Assembly: GCF_019222765.1 (NCBI RefSeq)
Contig: NZ_CP078145.1
Span: 4,154,001 to 4,218,000, forward strand
Reading direction: 5' to 3'
Length of the DNA: 64,000 bases
Source: Nocardia iowensis
GTDB taxonomy: Bacteria > Actinomycetota > Actinomycetes > Mycobacteriales > Mycobacteriaceae
A model generated the notes under the pieces. It did not search any database and had not been told where the DNA came from. It saw only the letters and a list, made by a program, of their open reading frames with translations. This document shows, piece by piece, positions 1 to 8,390 of the stretch. A program made the translations under genes and the position numbers. The first letter of the stretch is position 1. Every line of letters starts with the position of its first letter.

Positions 1-176
1 GTTGAATTGCCCAGGTCACGAGTTTTTCCGGTCACGAGCGGAAAGCGGGAGACGACATGGCACGAGTCCGCGCCGACAGATAGCGCCGTCGTGCCCGTGC
101 GTCGATGAATTCTCCGGTGGCGCAATTTCTTCTTTCACCTGTCCCGACCCCTCAGCCTGCGAAAAGGAGCACGAAC

Positions 177-461
177 GTGAGCATGATCCTCGCCGCGCTA
201 CACGACACCGTTCTCGCGGAGGTCGGTAACCCGACACCGGAGCCGCCGCCCCTCGCCGACAAATTGCTGCAAATGGGCCGCTACTTCACCTGGCTGGTCC
301 AACTGTCCGGCGTCACCGCCATCACCTACGGCGGCGGACGATTCGCCTGGGAGAAATGGAACGGCGGCGGTTTGCAGTCGCCCAAGATGATCGCCAGCGC
401 GATGGCGGGTGGCGCGGTGGCCACCAGCGCGGGCACCATCATGAACGCCGTGATCGGCTGA
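177..461 (+). CDS. small two-helix membrane protein, VirB2/TrbC-like
   Basis: A GTG start at 177 sits 7 bases after an AGGAG ribosome site (165-169), giving 94 residues. An upstream in-frame ATG at 105 has no such site. The protein has a Pro-rich start, a first hydrophobic stretch around residues 34-50 (YFTWLVQLSGVTAITYGG) and a second, Ala/Gly-rich one at the C-terminus (MIASAMAGGAVATSAG). There is no export signal apart from these helices. Size and two-helix layout resemble the small pilin-like or channel proteins of actinobacterial conjugation loci. That is a family-shape argument, not a sequence identification. The rest of any such locus would lie to the left of this window. Export or conjugation role is inference. 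Confidence 0.6.
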   Translation: MSMILAALHDTVLAEVGNPTPEPPPLADKLLQMGRYFTWLVQLSGVTAITYGGGRFAWEKWNGGGLQSPKMIASAMAGGAVATSAGTIMNAVIG

Positions 462-619
462 CCCCCTCTCACCACCACCGGCTCGGCGGACAGTTCCGCC
501 AGTTCGAATGCACCTTGCTGTGTGCACTGGCGGTGTCGCGCTTCCGCGCGCAGGTTGTGAAGGGTGCGGCTACTGGGAGCCGGGGGATTGTTTGCGGGCT
601 TGGGTTGCGGCGGTGACCG

Positions 620-775
620 GTCCGGCGATCGGGCCTGGAGTTTCAGCTCGCCGGGTTGGATGTCGAATCGGGCAGTGAACGACGCTCGGAACCCGCTCGG
701 GGAGTTGTATCCGGATGATGTCGCTACGTCGACAACAGCCTGGGTGTTGGGGCAATCCCACAGGTAGGCAAGCGC
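620..775 (-). pseudogene. remnant of an AraC-family regulator (C-terminal HTH)
   Basis: On the minus strand the frame through 748-641 reads VDVATSSGYNSPSGFRASF followed by TARFDIQPGELK. This matches the second helix-turn-helix of AraC/XylS regulators, with the usual GY-x-SPS-x-F and F-x-P-G-E pattern. No ligand-binding domain and no first HTH can be found upstream. The frame then continues into low-complexity Pro/Ser sequence, so this is a decayed C-terminal piece and not a working gene. It lies in the 430-base gap between the small membrane protein and the SDR gene; nothing else recognisable is in that gap. Confidence 0.5.
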
Positions 776-892
776 TGACGGCCTCGGCAGATGCTGGTGT
801 TCAGAGATGTTGGTGGCCAACCGATCAGCGGCTGTGCGGATCGCGTGGTGCGGTATTGCTGGACGGGCGGGATCGTGAAGGTTCGGGGTTGG

Positions 893-1807
893 TCAGAGTT
901 GGGCGGTGAGGGTGGTGCCGGTGAGGTGTTCGGCTTGGGTCCACAGGCGTGCCGCGACGGTCTTGTCCTGTGCCCGGCGGGGTGGGCGGGCGGGTTTCGG
1001 GGGTCCGATCATGACCCAGCGTGGGCCGAAGTAGCCGCCGGGTGTGGCATCGGGGCTGGTTGCCGCATACAGCAACGGTTCCGTGCCTTCTTCCGGGCCC
1101 TGGGACGGCACGATTTTGGTGGCCAGCGAGGTGAGCAGGCCGGGTCGGCCGCCGCCCATGGTCGGTCCCGAGGCCATCAGGTTGGTTCGAGTGGTGCCGG
1201 GGTGCGCGCCGACCGAGAGCAGCGGCCAGTTGTGTTGGGCTGCGAGGTCTGCCAGGTGCAGGGTCATCATCAGGTCGGCCAGTTTGGATTGGGCGTAGGC
1301 CTTGGTGGGGCTGTAGTGGCGGGTGGACTGCAGGTCATCGAGGTCGATTCGGCCGGTGGCGGCGCCGAGGCTGCTCATCGTGGCCACGCGTGGCGCGGGA
1401 GCCGACAGCAGCAGCGGTAGCAGCCGGACCGTGAGCGCGAACGGGCCCAGGAAGTTGCTGCCCAGTTGGAGCTCGAATCCGTCTGCTGTTTCGAACCGGC
1501 GGGGCACGTTCGCCACTCCGGCGTTGTTGAGCAGCAGGTCCAGCGGTTTGCCCTCGGCGATCAGGTCGTCGGCGAACTCGCGGACCGAAGCCAGGTCGGC
1601 CAGGTCGAGCCGGCGGACCTCGACGTGGGCGGCGGGGTGTGCGGTGCGGATCTCCGCTCGCGCTTGCTCGCCTTTGTCCGGACTGCGCACGGCGAGCACC
1701 ACGTGCGCTCCGGCTGCGGCCAGGCGTTCGGCGGCCTCTTTGCCGGTGCCGCTGTTCGCGCCCGTCACGACGGCGAGTTTGCCCTGTTGGTTAGGTACCT
1801 GATACAT
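893..1807 (-). CDS. short-chain dehydrogenase/reductase (SDR)
   Basis: A 304-residue NAD(P)-dependent oxidoreductase of the SDR superfamily. Visible motifs are the cofactor loop [12 protein letters not shown] near residue 16, the NNAG motif, a catalytic Ser in MSSLG and the YAQSK active-site Tyr/Lys. The ATG at 1807 is preferred over the GTG at 1810 because the GGAGG site (1817-1813) is then 5 bases away. Length and motifs suit the retinol-dehydrogenase-like SDRs; the substrate is unknown. It is transcribed divergently from a TetR gene across an 86-base gap with three matching palindromes, so control by that TetR protein is likely. Confidence 0.88.
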   Translation of the reverse strand: MYQVPNQQGKLAVVTGANSGTGKEAAERLAAAGAHVVLAVRSPDKGEQARAEIRTAHPAAHVEVRRLDLADLASVREFADDLIAEGKPLDLLLNNAGVANVPRRFETADGFELQLGSNFLGPFALTVRLLPLLLSAPAPRVATMSSLGAATGRIDLDDLQSTRHYSPTKAYAQSKLADLMMTLHLADLAAQHNWPLLSVGAHPGTTRTNLMASGPTMGGGRPGLLTSLATKIVPSQGPEEGTEPLLYAATSPDATPGGYFGPRWVMIGPPKPARPPRRAQDKTVAARLWTQAEHLTGTTLTAQL

Positions 1808-1821
1808 CACTGCCTCCTAAA

Positions 1822-1889
1822 AGACTGACGGTCTCTAACGTCGTCCACGGTAGCAGACCACTGGTCTTTTGTTAAGAGACCGGCGGTAG
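1822..1889. promoter_or_regulatory. three phased AGAC-N5-GTCT operators
   Basis: The SDR/tetR gap contains AGACtgacgGTCT (1822-1834), AGACcactgGTCT (1855-1867, where the symmetry extends to AGACCA-C-TGGTCT) and a weaker AGACcggcgGTAG (1877-1889). Their starts are 33 and 22 bases apart, near three and two helical turns. The first abuts the SDR ribosome site and the last ends 7 bases before the tetR GTG. This arrangement suits TetR dimers bound to one face of the DNA and repressing both genes. Confidence 0.6.
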
Positions 1890-1896
1890 TTAAGAT

Positions 1897-2595
1897 GTGT
1901 GGGTGGAGTTCAAGCGCGCACGCAGCGAAGAGCAGCGGCTCGAACGGCGTCGGCAGGTCTTGGTGACCGCGGCCGGAATGCTGACCGAGATGCCGGTCGC
2001 CAAGCTCAGCCTCAACGAGCTCAGCCGACGTATCGGGCTGGCCAAATCCAACGTGCTGCGCTACTTCGAGTCACGCGAAGCAGTCCTACTCGAGCTACTG
2101 CAGGCCCAGATGCAGGACTGGGTCACCGACCTTGAGCACTCGACCGAACCGGACGCGGGCACCCCGCGCAAACGCGGGGACCGGCTGGCCGAGATCGTGG
2201 CCGCGTCGATGGCGCGGCGACCGGTGCTGTGCGACCTGCTCGCCGCCCACGCAGCGGTGCTCGAACACAACATCTCCACCGAGGTCGCGATCCAGTACAA
2301 ACACGCTATGCGCCGGTCCGTGCAAGCCCTGACCCGGCTCGTCGAGCGCCAGCTACCCGAACTCGACACCGGCGACGCGGACCTGCTGGTGGAAACCATC
2401 CTGCTGGTGGCCATGGGAGCGTGGCCATGGAGCCGGCCATCGGAAGCGATGCGGGCCGCCTACGCCGCCGACCCCGAACTCGCCGCGATGGGACTCGACT
2501 TCACCGAAGTGCTACGCCGGACCGTGGCGACCACAATCTCCGGACTCCTCGCCCGCCAGCAAAATCCAATCAGCGACACAACCCCGACCCGCTGA
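1897..2595 (+). CDS. TetR-family repressor
   Basis: A 232-residue regulator. The N-terminal HTH runs over about residues 22-65 (SLNELSRRIGLAKSNVLRYF, then ESREAVLLELL), followed by a helical ligand domain with a TetR_C-like end. The start is a GTG at 1897, with another in-frame GTG at 1903. No ribosome site precedes either, so the message may be leaderless. It is divergent from the SDR gene and its start lies beside the third of three AGAC-N5-GTCT palindromes, which suggests autorepression and control of the SDR. The inducer is unknown. Confidence 0.88.
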   Translation: MWVEFKRARSEEQRLERRRQVLVTAAGMLTEMPVAKLSLNELSRRIGLAKSNVLRYFESREAVLLELLQAQMQDWVTDLEHSTEPDAGTPRKRGDRLAEIVAASMARRPVLCDLLAAHAAVLEHNISTEVAIQYKHAMRRSVQALTRLVERQLPELDTGDADLLVETILLVAMGAWPWSRPSEAMRAAYAADPELAAMGLDFTEVLRRTVATTISGLLARQQNPISDTTPTR

Positions 2596-3048
2596 ATCTC
2601 GCTGGCCAACCCCTCACCGACCTGCACGGTATTCGGCAGATCCGGGCGTTCTCCGAGCGTCGGACGAACGCCTGCAGCAGACACGCCCAGCCGGTGACCG
2701 AGACTATTTCGGCACGAAGTCGCGAGTCGAATGAATACCAACCACCCAGAACACCCGCTCGTCGACACGAGGTGCGTTGAAAGGTCCTGTCAGCCAACCA
2801 GTTTGGACGGCCGACCAACGCGCCCAGCGGCAGAAGAGGGTGTTCCCAGCGGTACGACTGCGGGGCCAGACGCGACAACATGGGTGCCGACAGACTGAGG
2901 ACCACCGAGAGTGGTGCTGCCTGTGCTCAGGTGCCGTTCGCCGCCGCCAGAACCCGAGATCCATCCGCGGACGCGACGGCAGCGAATTATCAGAGTCCGC
3001 CTCTTCTCGATTCCCGTCGGGGTGGCCTACTGGAAAGGATCTAGCCCG
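2596..3048. other. 453-base gap, no gene recognised
   Basis: Short open frames exist on both strands (for example 2570-2905 minus and 2777-3052 plus). They have mixed third-position use, no convincing ribosome site and no recognisable motif. It presumably holds the promoter of the secreted protein that follows, and may be decayed DNA. Confidence 0.5.
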
Positions 3049-3633
3049 ATGAAGAACCGACGTTCTCGGCGCGCTTGCGCAACAGTCGTCACGGTCGGCG
3101 CGCTCGCTGCGGTTGTCATGACCGCACCGGTAGCTTCAGGCGACCTCAAAGCGTGGCACGCCGATTCGTACCCGCTGGTAGCGGTGCCGCTGCCCAACGA
3201 CGTCAAGTTTAAACCGATAGACCCGGTGTTCACACCCGAGAAGATGCAAAAGATCACCGAGGCGCTCTGCACCCAAGACGAGTTACCGCAGGAAGACCTG
3301 GACAATATCGATACTGCGTACTACACCCTCCCAGTAGACTTCGGAACTGCGGAGGAGCCGAAAGACCCGATCGCTGAAGTTCGCAAGGAATTGCTCGGCA
3401 CCGAGAAGTTCACCAACGAGTCCCGCCTTAAGCTGTGCGAGGACGAAAAGCTGCGCACGAAGTACGCCAAGACCCTGAACGACCGGATCGCCAAGTACGG
3501 AGTTGTCCTCAAGCCGGAACTACGTAAACTGCAAGGTCAGGAGCTCAAGGAGGAGGTCCACAACGTCTGGGTCGAACGACTGGGCAATTACAGCGCGAGG
3601 CTGAAAAAGTATCTGGGCGACACCGAAATCTGA
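3049..3633 (+). CDS. secreted protein of unknown function
   Basis: An ATG at 3049, preceded by AAAGGA (3034-3039), gives 194 residues. The N-terminus is a clear Sec signal: MKNRRSRR, a hydrophobic core and a cut near PVASG (residue about 30). The mature part is hydrophilic and Lys/Glu/Asp-rich with two Cys (ALCTQDE and KLCEDE) that could form one disulfide. Repeated charged helices are likely. I do not recognise the family. Its third-position bias is weaker than that of the neighbouring core genes, which fits an accessory region. The longer frame from 2911 is rejected because it would bury the signal peptide. Confidence 0.65.
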   Translation: MKNRRSRRACATVVTVGALAAVVMTAPVASGDLKAWHADSYPLVAVPLPNDVKFKPIDPVFTPEKMQKITEALCTQDELPQEDLDNIDTAYYTLPVDFGTAEEPKDPIAEVRKELLGTEKFTNESRLKLCEDEKLRTKYAKTLNDRIAKYGVVLKPELRKLQGQELKEEVHNVWVERLGNYSARLKKYLGDTEI

Positions 3634-3936
3634 ATGGTGACGCTGTGAAACGGATTTCTGCCATTACCTATGACTGTTCACACCTGTGCGCATACAGCAG
3701 TAGCCCTCAGCGCGAACCTCGGCTACACGCACATAGGCATTTCAGTGCACTCTTTCCGTGGCGCCGGCCTGAGAGCGCAGCCCAGCGCAGAGCGGCATAA
3801 GCGGATAATGGCGATGCGCTCTCTGAGTTCTTGGCTGACCGGAGTCAGTCAGTCTCCGATCAGCCCGGAGCCTTGTAGAACTTGCCGCGAAAGTACCCGC
3901 CGCCCATGGTGTACCAACGGTTTCGGTTCGCTCGTG
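3634..3936. other. 303-base gap, no gene recognised
   Basis: The gap lies between the 3' ends of a plus-strand and a minus-strand gene. A plus frame from 3670 to 4077 runs antisense into the PPOX gene and has no coding bias. No strong hairpin and no motif was found. Confidence 0.5.
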
Positions 3937-4428
3937 CTAGTCGATCGGCCGATCGAGCCATTGGCCGTCTGCCATAACGGTGCGTCCGGTGAACTCGTGG
4001 AATCCGTTCCATACCTGTATGCGTTGTGGAGCGAGTTGGATGTAGACGAAACCTGGCATGGTGCGCGGGTCGTGTGACACCTGGGCGTATCCGTCGGCGG
4101 CGGTGGGGTCGATCGCATCGACGGGTATGAGCGATGCGGTGGCCTCGATCATGATCACGTCGGCGGTGTCTCCGATGGCGACTCTGGCTCGTGGAGTTGC
4201 GTGGAGGTTGGCGACGGTGCGACTGTGCTCGAACGTCGCCGTGGTGAGGGTGTTCGTGTTCCAGGTGTAGGAAACCGGGATGAGGTGCGGGCCGTACCCC
4301 TCGCCTGCGGTAGCCAGCCACATTTGATGGTTGGTCCCGAGTCGTTTCAGCGCGTCCGCGCGCCGCTGGCCGAGGCTGCGCGGGGTGGGCGGCTGCATGG
4401 GTTCGGTGGTTGTGTTGTCGACTGTCAT
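3937..4428 (-). CDS. pyridoxamine-5'-phosphate-oxidase-fold flavin/F420 protein
   Basis: A 163-residue protein with a split-barrel flavin-binding fold. The order of motifs suits the PPOX class: MWLATAGEGYGPHLIPVSY (strand pair that cradles the cofactor), then SRTVANL, then PRARVAIG. Its members use FMN, FAD or F420; which one cannot be read here. The ATG at 4428 overlaps the stop of the ArsR-SRPBCC gene in an ATGA, so the two are probably translationally coupled. The longer frame to 4710 is antisense-like extension into that gene and is rejected. Substrate unknown. Confidence 0.8.
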   Translation of the reverse strand: MTVDNTTTEPMQPPTPRSLGQRRADALKRLGTNHQMWLATAGEGYGPHLIPVSYTWNTNTLTTATFEHSRTVANLHATPRARVAIGDTADVIMIEATASLIPVDAIDPTAADGYAQVSHDPRTMPGFVYIQLAPQRIQVWNGFHEFTGRTVMADGQWLDRPID

Positions 4429-5231
4429 CGGATGCCCTTGCCAAGTATGTTGGCGAAGCGCGGTAGGTAAGCGGGCCAACCGGTCTCGCCGTTCACACAG
4501 TCGTGGATCGTCTGCCAGCCCTGGCCGTGGCGCTCGATATGGCGGTGCTCGAGTTCTACCCGGGTACGTTGCGCGGTTTCGGCGATGAAGCGGACCTCGA
4601 CTTCGCTGGTCTTGTCCGGGTTCGACTCGATCTGCCATCGGGGGTCGATGTTCCAGCTGAACACCAGGTGATGCGGTGGCTCGTAGGCAAGCACCCGCGC
4701 CCACCGGCACTCGGTCCCGTCGACTGCCCGGTCGTAGATGTGGCCTCCGACGTGCGGCTCGAACACGGTCTCGGCCAGCTCCACGCCGAGGATGTTGTGC
4801 TCGGGTGGCTTGAAATCACCGAACCGCTCGGTGAACACCGCGAATGCGTACTCGACCGGCGCCTCGACGACGATTTGTGTCCGCACCGTCGCCGCCGTGG
4901 TTCGTGTGGTCATGCCATCTCCTATACCGCTGTGCTCGACCGACTGCTTGTAGGCCGCCATCGTCTTGGTCCAGAAGCCGTCGAGTCGCGCACGCAGAGC
5001 CGCGGCGCCGTCCGGGTCGACCCGATAGATGCGCCGGTTGCCGACCGGCTGGTCGATCACGAGGCCCGCATCCTTGAGCACCTTGAGGTGCTGCGACACG
5101 GCGGGCCTGCTGACCGGCAGTTCCGCGGCCAGCTCGCCGACCGTTCGCGCACGCTCGGCCAGGCTCTGGAAGATCAACCGGCGTGTGCGGTCACCGAGGA
5201 CACTCCATGCGTCGGATTCGTAAGTTTTCAC
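4425..5231 (-). CDS. ArsR regulator fused to an SRPBCC (AHSA1-like) domain
   Basis: A 268-residue protein starting at a GTG (5231). Residues 1-95 are an ArsR-type winged helix (VGELAAELPVSRPAVSQHLK, then LVIDQPVGNRRIYRVDP). Residues 112-262 are an AHSA1/SRPBCC hydrophobic-pocket domain (VGGHIYDRAVDGTECRW, LEHRHIERHGQG). At the junction an internal ATG (4913) is still preceded by AGGAG (4923-4919), 5 bases upstream. It would give a free SRPBCC domain of about 162 residues. The same two modules occur as separate genes at 14569-15386. In that family pair the ArsR protein represses its own operon. Here fusion and separate product may both be made. Confidence 0.85.
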   Translation of the reverse strand: MKTYESDAWSVLGDRTRRLIFQSLAERARTVGELAAELPVSRPAVSQHLKVLKDAGLVIDQPVGNRRIYRVDPDGAAALRARLDGFWTKTMAAYKQSVEHSGIGDGMTTRTTAATVRTQIVVEAPVEYAFAVFTERFGDFKPPEHNILGVELAETVFEPHVGGHIYDRAVDGTECRWARVLAYEPPHHLVFSWNIDPRWQIESNPDKTSEVEVRFIAETAQRTRVELEHRHIERHGQGWQTIHDCVNGETGWPAYLPRFANILGKGIR

Positions 5232-5252
5232 TAACGGTCAGTCTCTACTTAC
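5220..5252. promoter_or_regulatory. inverted repeat at the ArsR-SRPBCC start
   Basis: GTAAGT (5220-5225) and ACTTAC (5247-5252) form a perfect six-base inverted repeat with a 21-base spacer spanning the GTG start at 5231. Its place over the start codon suits an autoregulatory ArsR operator. The split paralogue has an AAGTG-TG-CACTT palindrome in the equivalent place. Confidence 0.4.
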
Positions 5253-5254
5253 CG

Positions 5255-5405
5255 ACTTGGCATGTCAAGGACGGTTGTTTTCGGCTGCTCGCTCACTGCG
5301 GACCTCGAGGTCGGCTTCCAACTCATCGAGCCGAAACAGCATCTTCGAGTTGACATGCAGTTGCGGACATCTGACGCAAACGTGTTCGCCCCGGCGGGGA
5401 ACGCC
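5255..5405 (-). pseudogene. fragment of a recombinase/integrase-like protein
   Basis: The minus-strand frame here reads CVRCPQLHVNSKMLFRLDE followed by LEADLEVR before a stop. A CxxCP motif followed by a RLDELEADL-type helix is familiar from the C-terminal part of actinobacterial transposon or integrase recombinases, recalled from family knowledge and not checked. No catalytic domain is present, so it can only be a leftover. It fits the accessory look of the left 10 kb. Confidence 0.35.
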
Positions 5406-5486
5406 GCGGCGTAGGAGAGCGGTCCTGACGGTCGGGTGGCAACGGCCCGAGCTGAGCTCGGAAGTCTGCGGCCAACTGTCCGAGGC

Positions 5487-6668
5487 TTAGCCCGACCATT
5501 CGCCTGTTGCGACGCCTCCAGAGGAGGCAGCAGCATCCTGTTCGTCGGCGCTGGTGACGATGACCGCGTTACCGCCGAGACGTTTCGCCATGTACATCGC
5601 CTCGTCCGACAGCTGGAGCAGCTGCCGGCCAGTAGGTTCGGTGTGGCGGAGGTCCATCCGGGCGCCATCCCACAGTGCGACACCGATGCTCGCCGTGACT
5701 TCGACGGGAAGATCCGGCATGGTCTCGATGGCGGCACGGATCCGCTCGCCGATCTCGTCGGCCGGGTCGCGCAGGTAACCGACGAGCGCGAACTCCTCGC
5801 CGCCGGTGCGCGCCACGAGGGCATCGGGATCGACCGTCGCACGCAGGCGCTGCGCCGTGCACACCAGGACGTCGTCACCGACCGCGTGCCCGTAGGTGTC
5901 GTTGATGGTCTTGAAGCGGTCGAGATCCACTGTCGCGACATAGCTTGCCCGTGCTTTTCGCCGACGAGCCAAGCGGCGGCGCGAATCCGGAGAGTCGACG
6001 TGGCGCGACATGTGGTAATCCAGACCGCGCCGATTCATCAGGCCGGTCAGTGGATCCGTCAGGGCGTCGCGGCGCAATACCCAATGGCAGAACTGCACGA
6101 TCGGCAGCACGAAAATATCGACGACGAACGACACCAGCACCACGACGACACCGAGCGCGATATCGCCCGCTCCGTGCCCTTCGCCGAGCACCATCATCAG
6201 CGACAGCACCACGATCGACAGCAATGACCAGCCGACGTGCCACAGCAGAAACCGCGGCCCGTGGAAAACGGTCACATAGCCCCCGGTGACCACGAGCAAC
6301 GCACTGCCCATCGCGCCGAGCAGCCGGTCCTGCACCATGACATTGTTGGCGGTGATGGCGACATCGACCGCGGCGATCAGCACCAGCGACTCGACTTCAC
6401 CCGGCCACGGCAGCAACCACCAGCGCAGCGTCCACAACACGGCGGTCGCGGCGACAATTCCGCCCTGGATCTTTCCTGCCGTTCCGTTTTGCCCGGCCGG
6501 GGAGAACAGCGCGATGGTCGTGATCGCCAGCATGACGAGACCGGCGGAGCCGAGCATTGCCTTCAACGGCCGCAAGGCCGAATGCACGTCGAGCGTGTCG
6601 ACCAGCCAGCGATAGTCGATGTGCTCGCGCCACCAGGATTGGAACACCGATTGACCATCGCCCACCAA
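5487..6668 (-). CDS. membrane diguanylate cyclase (GGDEF)
   Basis: A 393-residue protein that should make cyclic di-GMP. About six hydrophobic helices fill residues 35-210. The GGDEF domain follows (DPLTGLMNRRG, DLDRFKTINDTYGHAVGDDV, then the active loop RTGGEEF). The residues that would form the RxxD inhibitory site, five positions before GGEEF, read DPDA, so product inhibition at the usual I-site is probably absent. No EAL domain is present. The start is a TTG at 6668 or a GTG at 6665, neither with a good ribosome site. It stands alone, so its signal is unknown; the membrane part may be the sensor. Confidence 0.88.
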   Translation of the reverse strand: MVGDGQSVFQSWWREHIDYRWLVDTLDVHSALRPLKAMLGSAGLVMLAITTIALFSPAGQNGTAGKIQGGIVAATAVLWTLRWWLLPWPGEVESLVLIAAVDVAITANNVMVQDRLLGAMGSALLVVTGGYVTVFHGPRFLLWHVGWSLLSIVVLSLMMVLGEGHGAGDIALGVVVVLVSFVVDIFVLPIVQFCHWVLRRDALTDPLTGLMNRRGLDYHMSRHVDSPDSRRRLARRRKARASYVATVDLDRFKTINDTYGHAVGDDVLVCTAQRLRATVDPDALVARTGGEEFALVGYLRDPADEIGERIRAAIETMPDLPVEVTASIGVALWDGARMDLRHTEPTGRQLLQLSDEAMYMAKRLGGNAVIVTSADEQDAAASSGGVATGEWSG

Positions 6669-6929
6669 TTCACCGCCTCACACGGCAACCGCGCACGATC
6701 TGGGTTGCGCAGACTGTTGGAACGAGCACACTCAGTGGGCAAAGGCCCGAAGGGTACCGACCCTACCAAGATTCTTCCACTTGGCAATACTTCTGTAGGC
6801 AACCAATACTCTGCCAACACCGTTCGCGCGAATTGTCCTTATTGAATTGTCAACCCGGCGTGCTCGCGGGTTACGGCACGACCTCGACCACGTCGCGGTT
6901 GCAGCGCCGAATTCGATCGGTCTTCGCCG

Positions 6930-7670
6930 TCACCGCCGCGTCGCTTGGCTCACTCCCGCGGTGTGGTTCGTATGTGCACAGCACAACTCGATTAGTAGTA
7001 CGAAAGCTATCTGATACCAACAGGTTGATGTTGCCGCGTCCGATCGATGCTGGAATGAGCCAAGGATGACGGCCGCGAGACCCGATTCTCTTGTGCACTT
7101 CACGAATTCGGCTGCGGCCGAGCCTGTGTCTGGAGGCCGGTCCCGGACCGGCCGATGCCGCGATGATCGGCGGGAAATAATCACCTGCACGATCAATACC
7201 AGCAGTACCGCCATCACAGCCGCGAAAAGCGCAGTACGCCAGGCAAATTCAAACAGCTGACGCAGCTCGGCGCCGGACCGCTGCGGGGTGGGCATAGTGG
7301 CGGCGATGGCATGCGGCAGTGGGGCAAGCAGGTCCGCGTGGGCGCCGAGTTGGCGTTGCGCGGCGGCACCGGCGCCGGTGGCGGCCGCCAGGAACACTCG
7401 GTCTCCGGCTCCGAGGCGTGCCGCGTGACGCAGGCCAGTCGGAAGCCACAGGTGGCCGCGCCCGGGAACACGAACACTCCGCACCCGGGCGCGGGAGATG
7501 ACACCGATCCCGTTGCGGACCTGCCAACACAGCCGATCGCCGTTATTCCATCCCAGGGCGTCGACGACGAACCGGTCGATCACCCGACCGTTGAGATCGA
7601 GCGAGCACCGAATACCGAGGTCAGCCTGCCCGACTGGCGGGGCACCAGGATCAAGGCCAGGGGAAGGCAT
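6930..7670 (-). CDS. AbrB/SpoVT-like protein with a membrane tail (possibly decayed)
   Basis: The first 45 residues after the start (LDLNGRVIDRFVVDALGW, then GDRLCWQV) and a second half (GRGHLWLPTGLRHAARLGAG, then DRVFLAA) resemble the two swapped-hairpin halves of actinobacterial AbrB-like proteins common on plasmids and integrative elements. Around residues 146-168 there is an unexpected transmembrane helix (ALFAAVMAVLLVLIVQVIIS), followed by a basic, unstructured tail. Such proteins usually end soon after the second half. The tail may be a real membrane tether or the result of a lost stop. DNA binding is inferred. Coding bias is mediocre and the start (7670) is uncertain. Confidence 0.45.
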   Translation of the reverse strand: MPSPGLDPGAPPVGQADLGIRCSLDLNGRVIDRFVVDALGWNNGDRLCWQVRNGIGVISRARVRSVRVPGRGHLWLPTGLRHAARLGAGDRVFLAAATGAGAAAQRQLGAHADLLAPLPHAIAATMPTPQRSGAELRQLFEFAWRTALFAAVMAVLLVLIVQVIISRRSSRHRPVRDRPPDTGSAAAEFVKCTRESGLAAVILGSFQHRSDAATSTCWYQIAFVLLIELCCAHTNHTAGVSQATRR

Positions 7671-7853
7671 GCCGGGACGACACCGGTCGAGCCTGTCAAC
7701 CCCGGCAGCGTCGACGGGACAACCGCAGCGATCTCAGCCATGCCCACCGCCGCCGCTCTGCGCGCAGCTACTCGGACGACGGACCTTCGACCGTCGCACA
7801 AACACCGTAAAAGCACACGTATAGCAGGAAACTCGCTGGAGTAAGGTGTTTGA

Positions 7854-8390
7854 ATGCCCGAAGAAGCGCATCCCACTTCTGCGGTGCGTGTCGATCCGGT
7901 CGTCATGCCCGGCGCCACCGCAACCGCAGGGGACTCCGCCCTCGACCTGCTGTCGTTGGCGAACCAGTTGTGTTTCGCTCTGTATTCCACGTCGCGCTCG
8001 ATGACCGCGGCCTATCGGCCCTACCTCGAGGCGATGCAGATCACGTATCCGCAGTACCTTGCCCTGCTCGCGCTGTGGGAACGGCCTGGGATGACGATGA
8101 AGGAGCTGGGCGAGCAACTGCGCCTGGACTACGGCACCGTCTCGCCGCTGATCCAACGACTGCAGGCGCACGGTTTCGTGGAAAGCGTACGCAGCGTGCA
8201 CGATCGGCGCTCGGTGGAACTCCGCGCGACCGAAGCGGGCGTCGCCCTGCAACGTCAGGCCAGGGAGATGATCGAGTCGGTGCTCGCCGCGGTCGGCTGC
8301 CCGATCGATGACCTCGTCGTGCTGCGCGATCAGGTCAATGCCCTCGGCGAGCGGCTGGACGCGATCGCGGGCGAGCGGCGGGAACACTAG
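7854..8390 (+). CDS. MarR-family regulator, OhrR-like
   Basis: A 178-residue winged-helix regulator. The N-terminal block NQLCFALYSTSR carries a Cys (residue 40) placed like the peroxide-sensing Cys of OhrR. It is followed by AAYRPYLEAMQITYPQYLAL, the recognition helix LRLDYGTVSPLIQRL and the wing VHDRRSVELRATEAG. The ATG at 7854 follows GGAGTAAGG (7837-7845). An in-frame ATG at codon 18 is an alternative. No ohr peroxidase gene is adjacent, so the target is unknown. The gene meets the phosphoribosyltransferase gene tail to tail, and the two stops share one CTAG at 8387-8390. Confidence 0.82.
   Translation: MPEEAHPTSAVRVDPVVMPGATATAGDSALDLLSLANQLCFALYSTSRSMTAAYRPYLEAMQITYPQYLALLALWERPGMTMKELGEQLRLDYGTVSPLIQRLQAHGFVESVRSVHDRRSVELRATEAGVALQRQAREMIESVLAAVGCPIDDLVVLRDQVNALGERLDAIAGERREH

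Noticed and set aside
3670-4077. A 135-residue plus-strand gene
   Set aside because: Runs antisense over the PPOX gene, lacks coding bias and a ribosome site.
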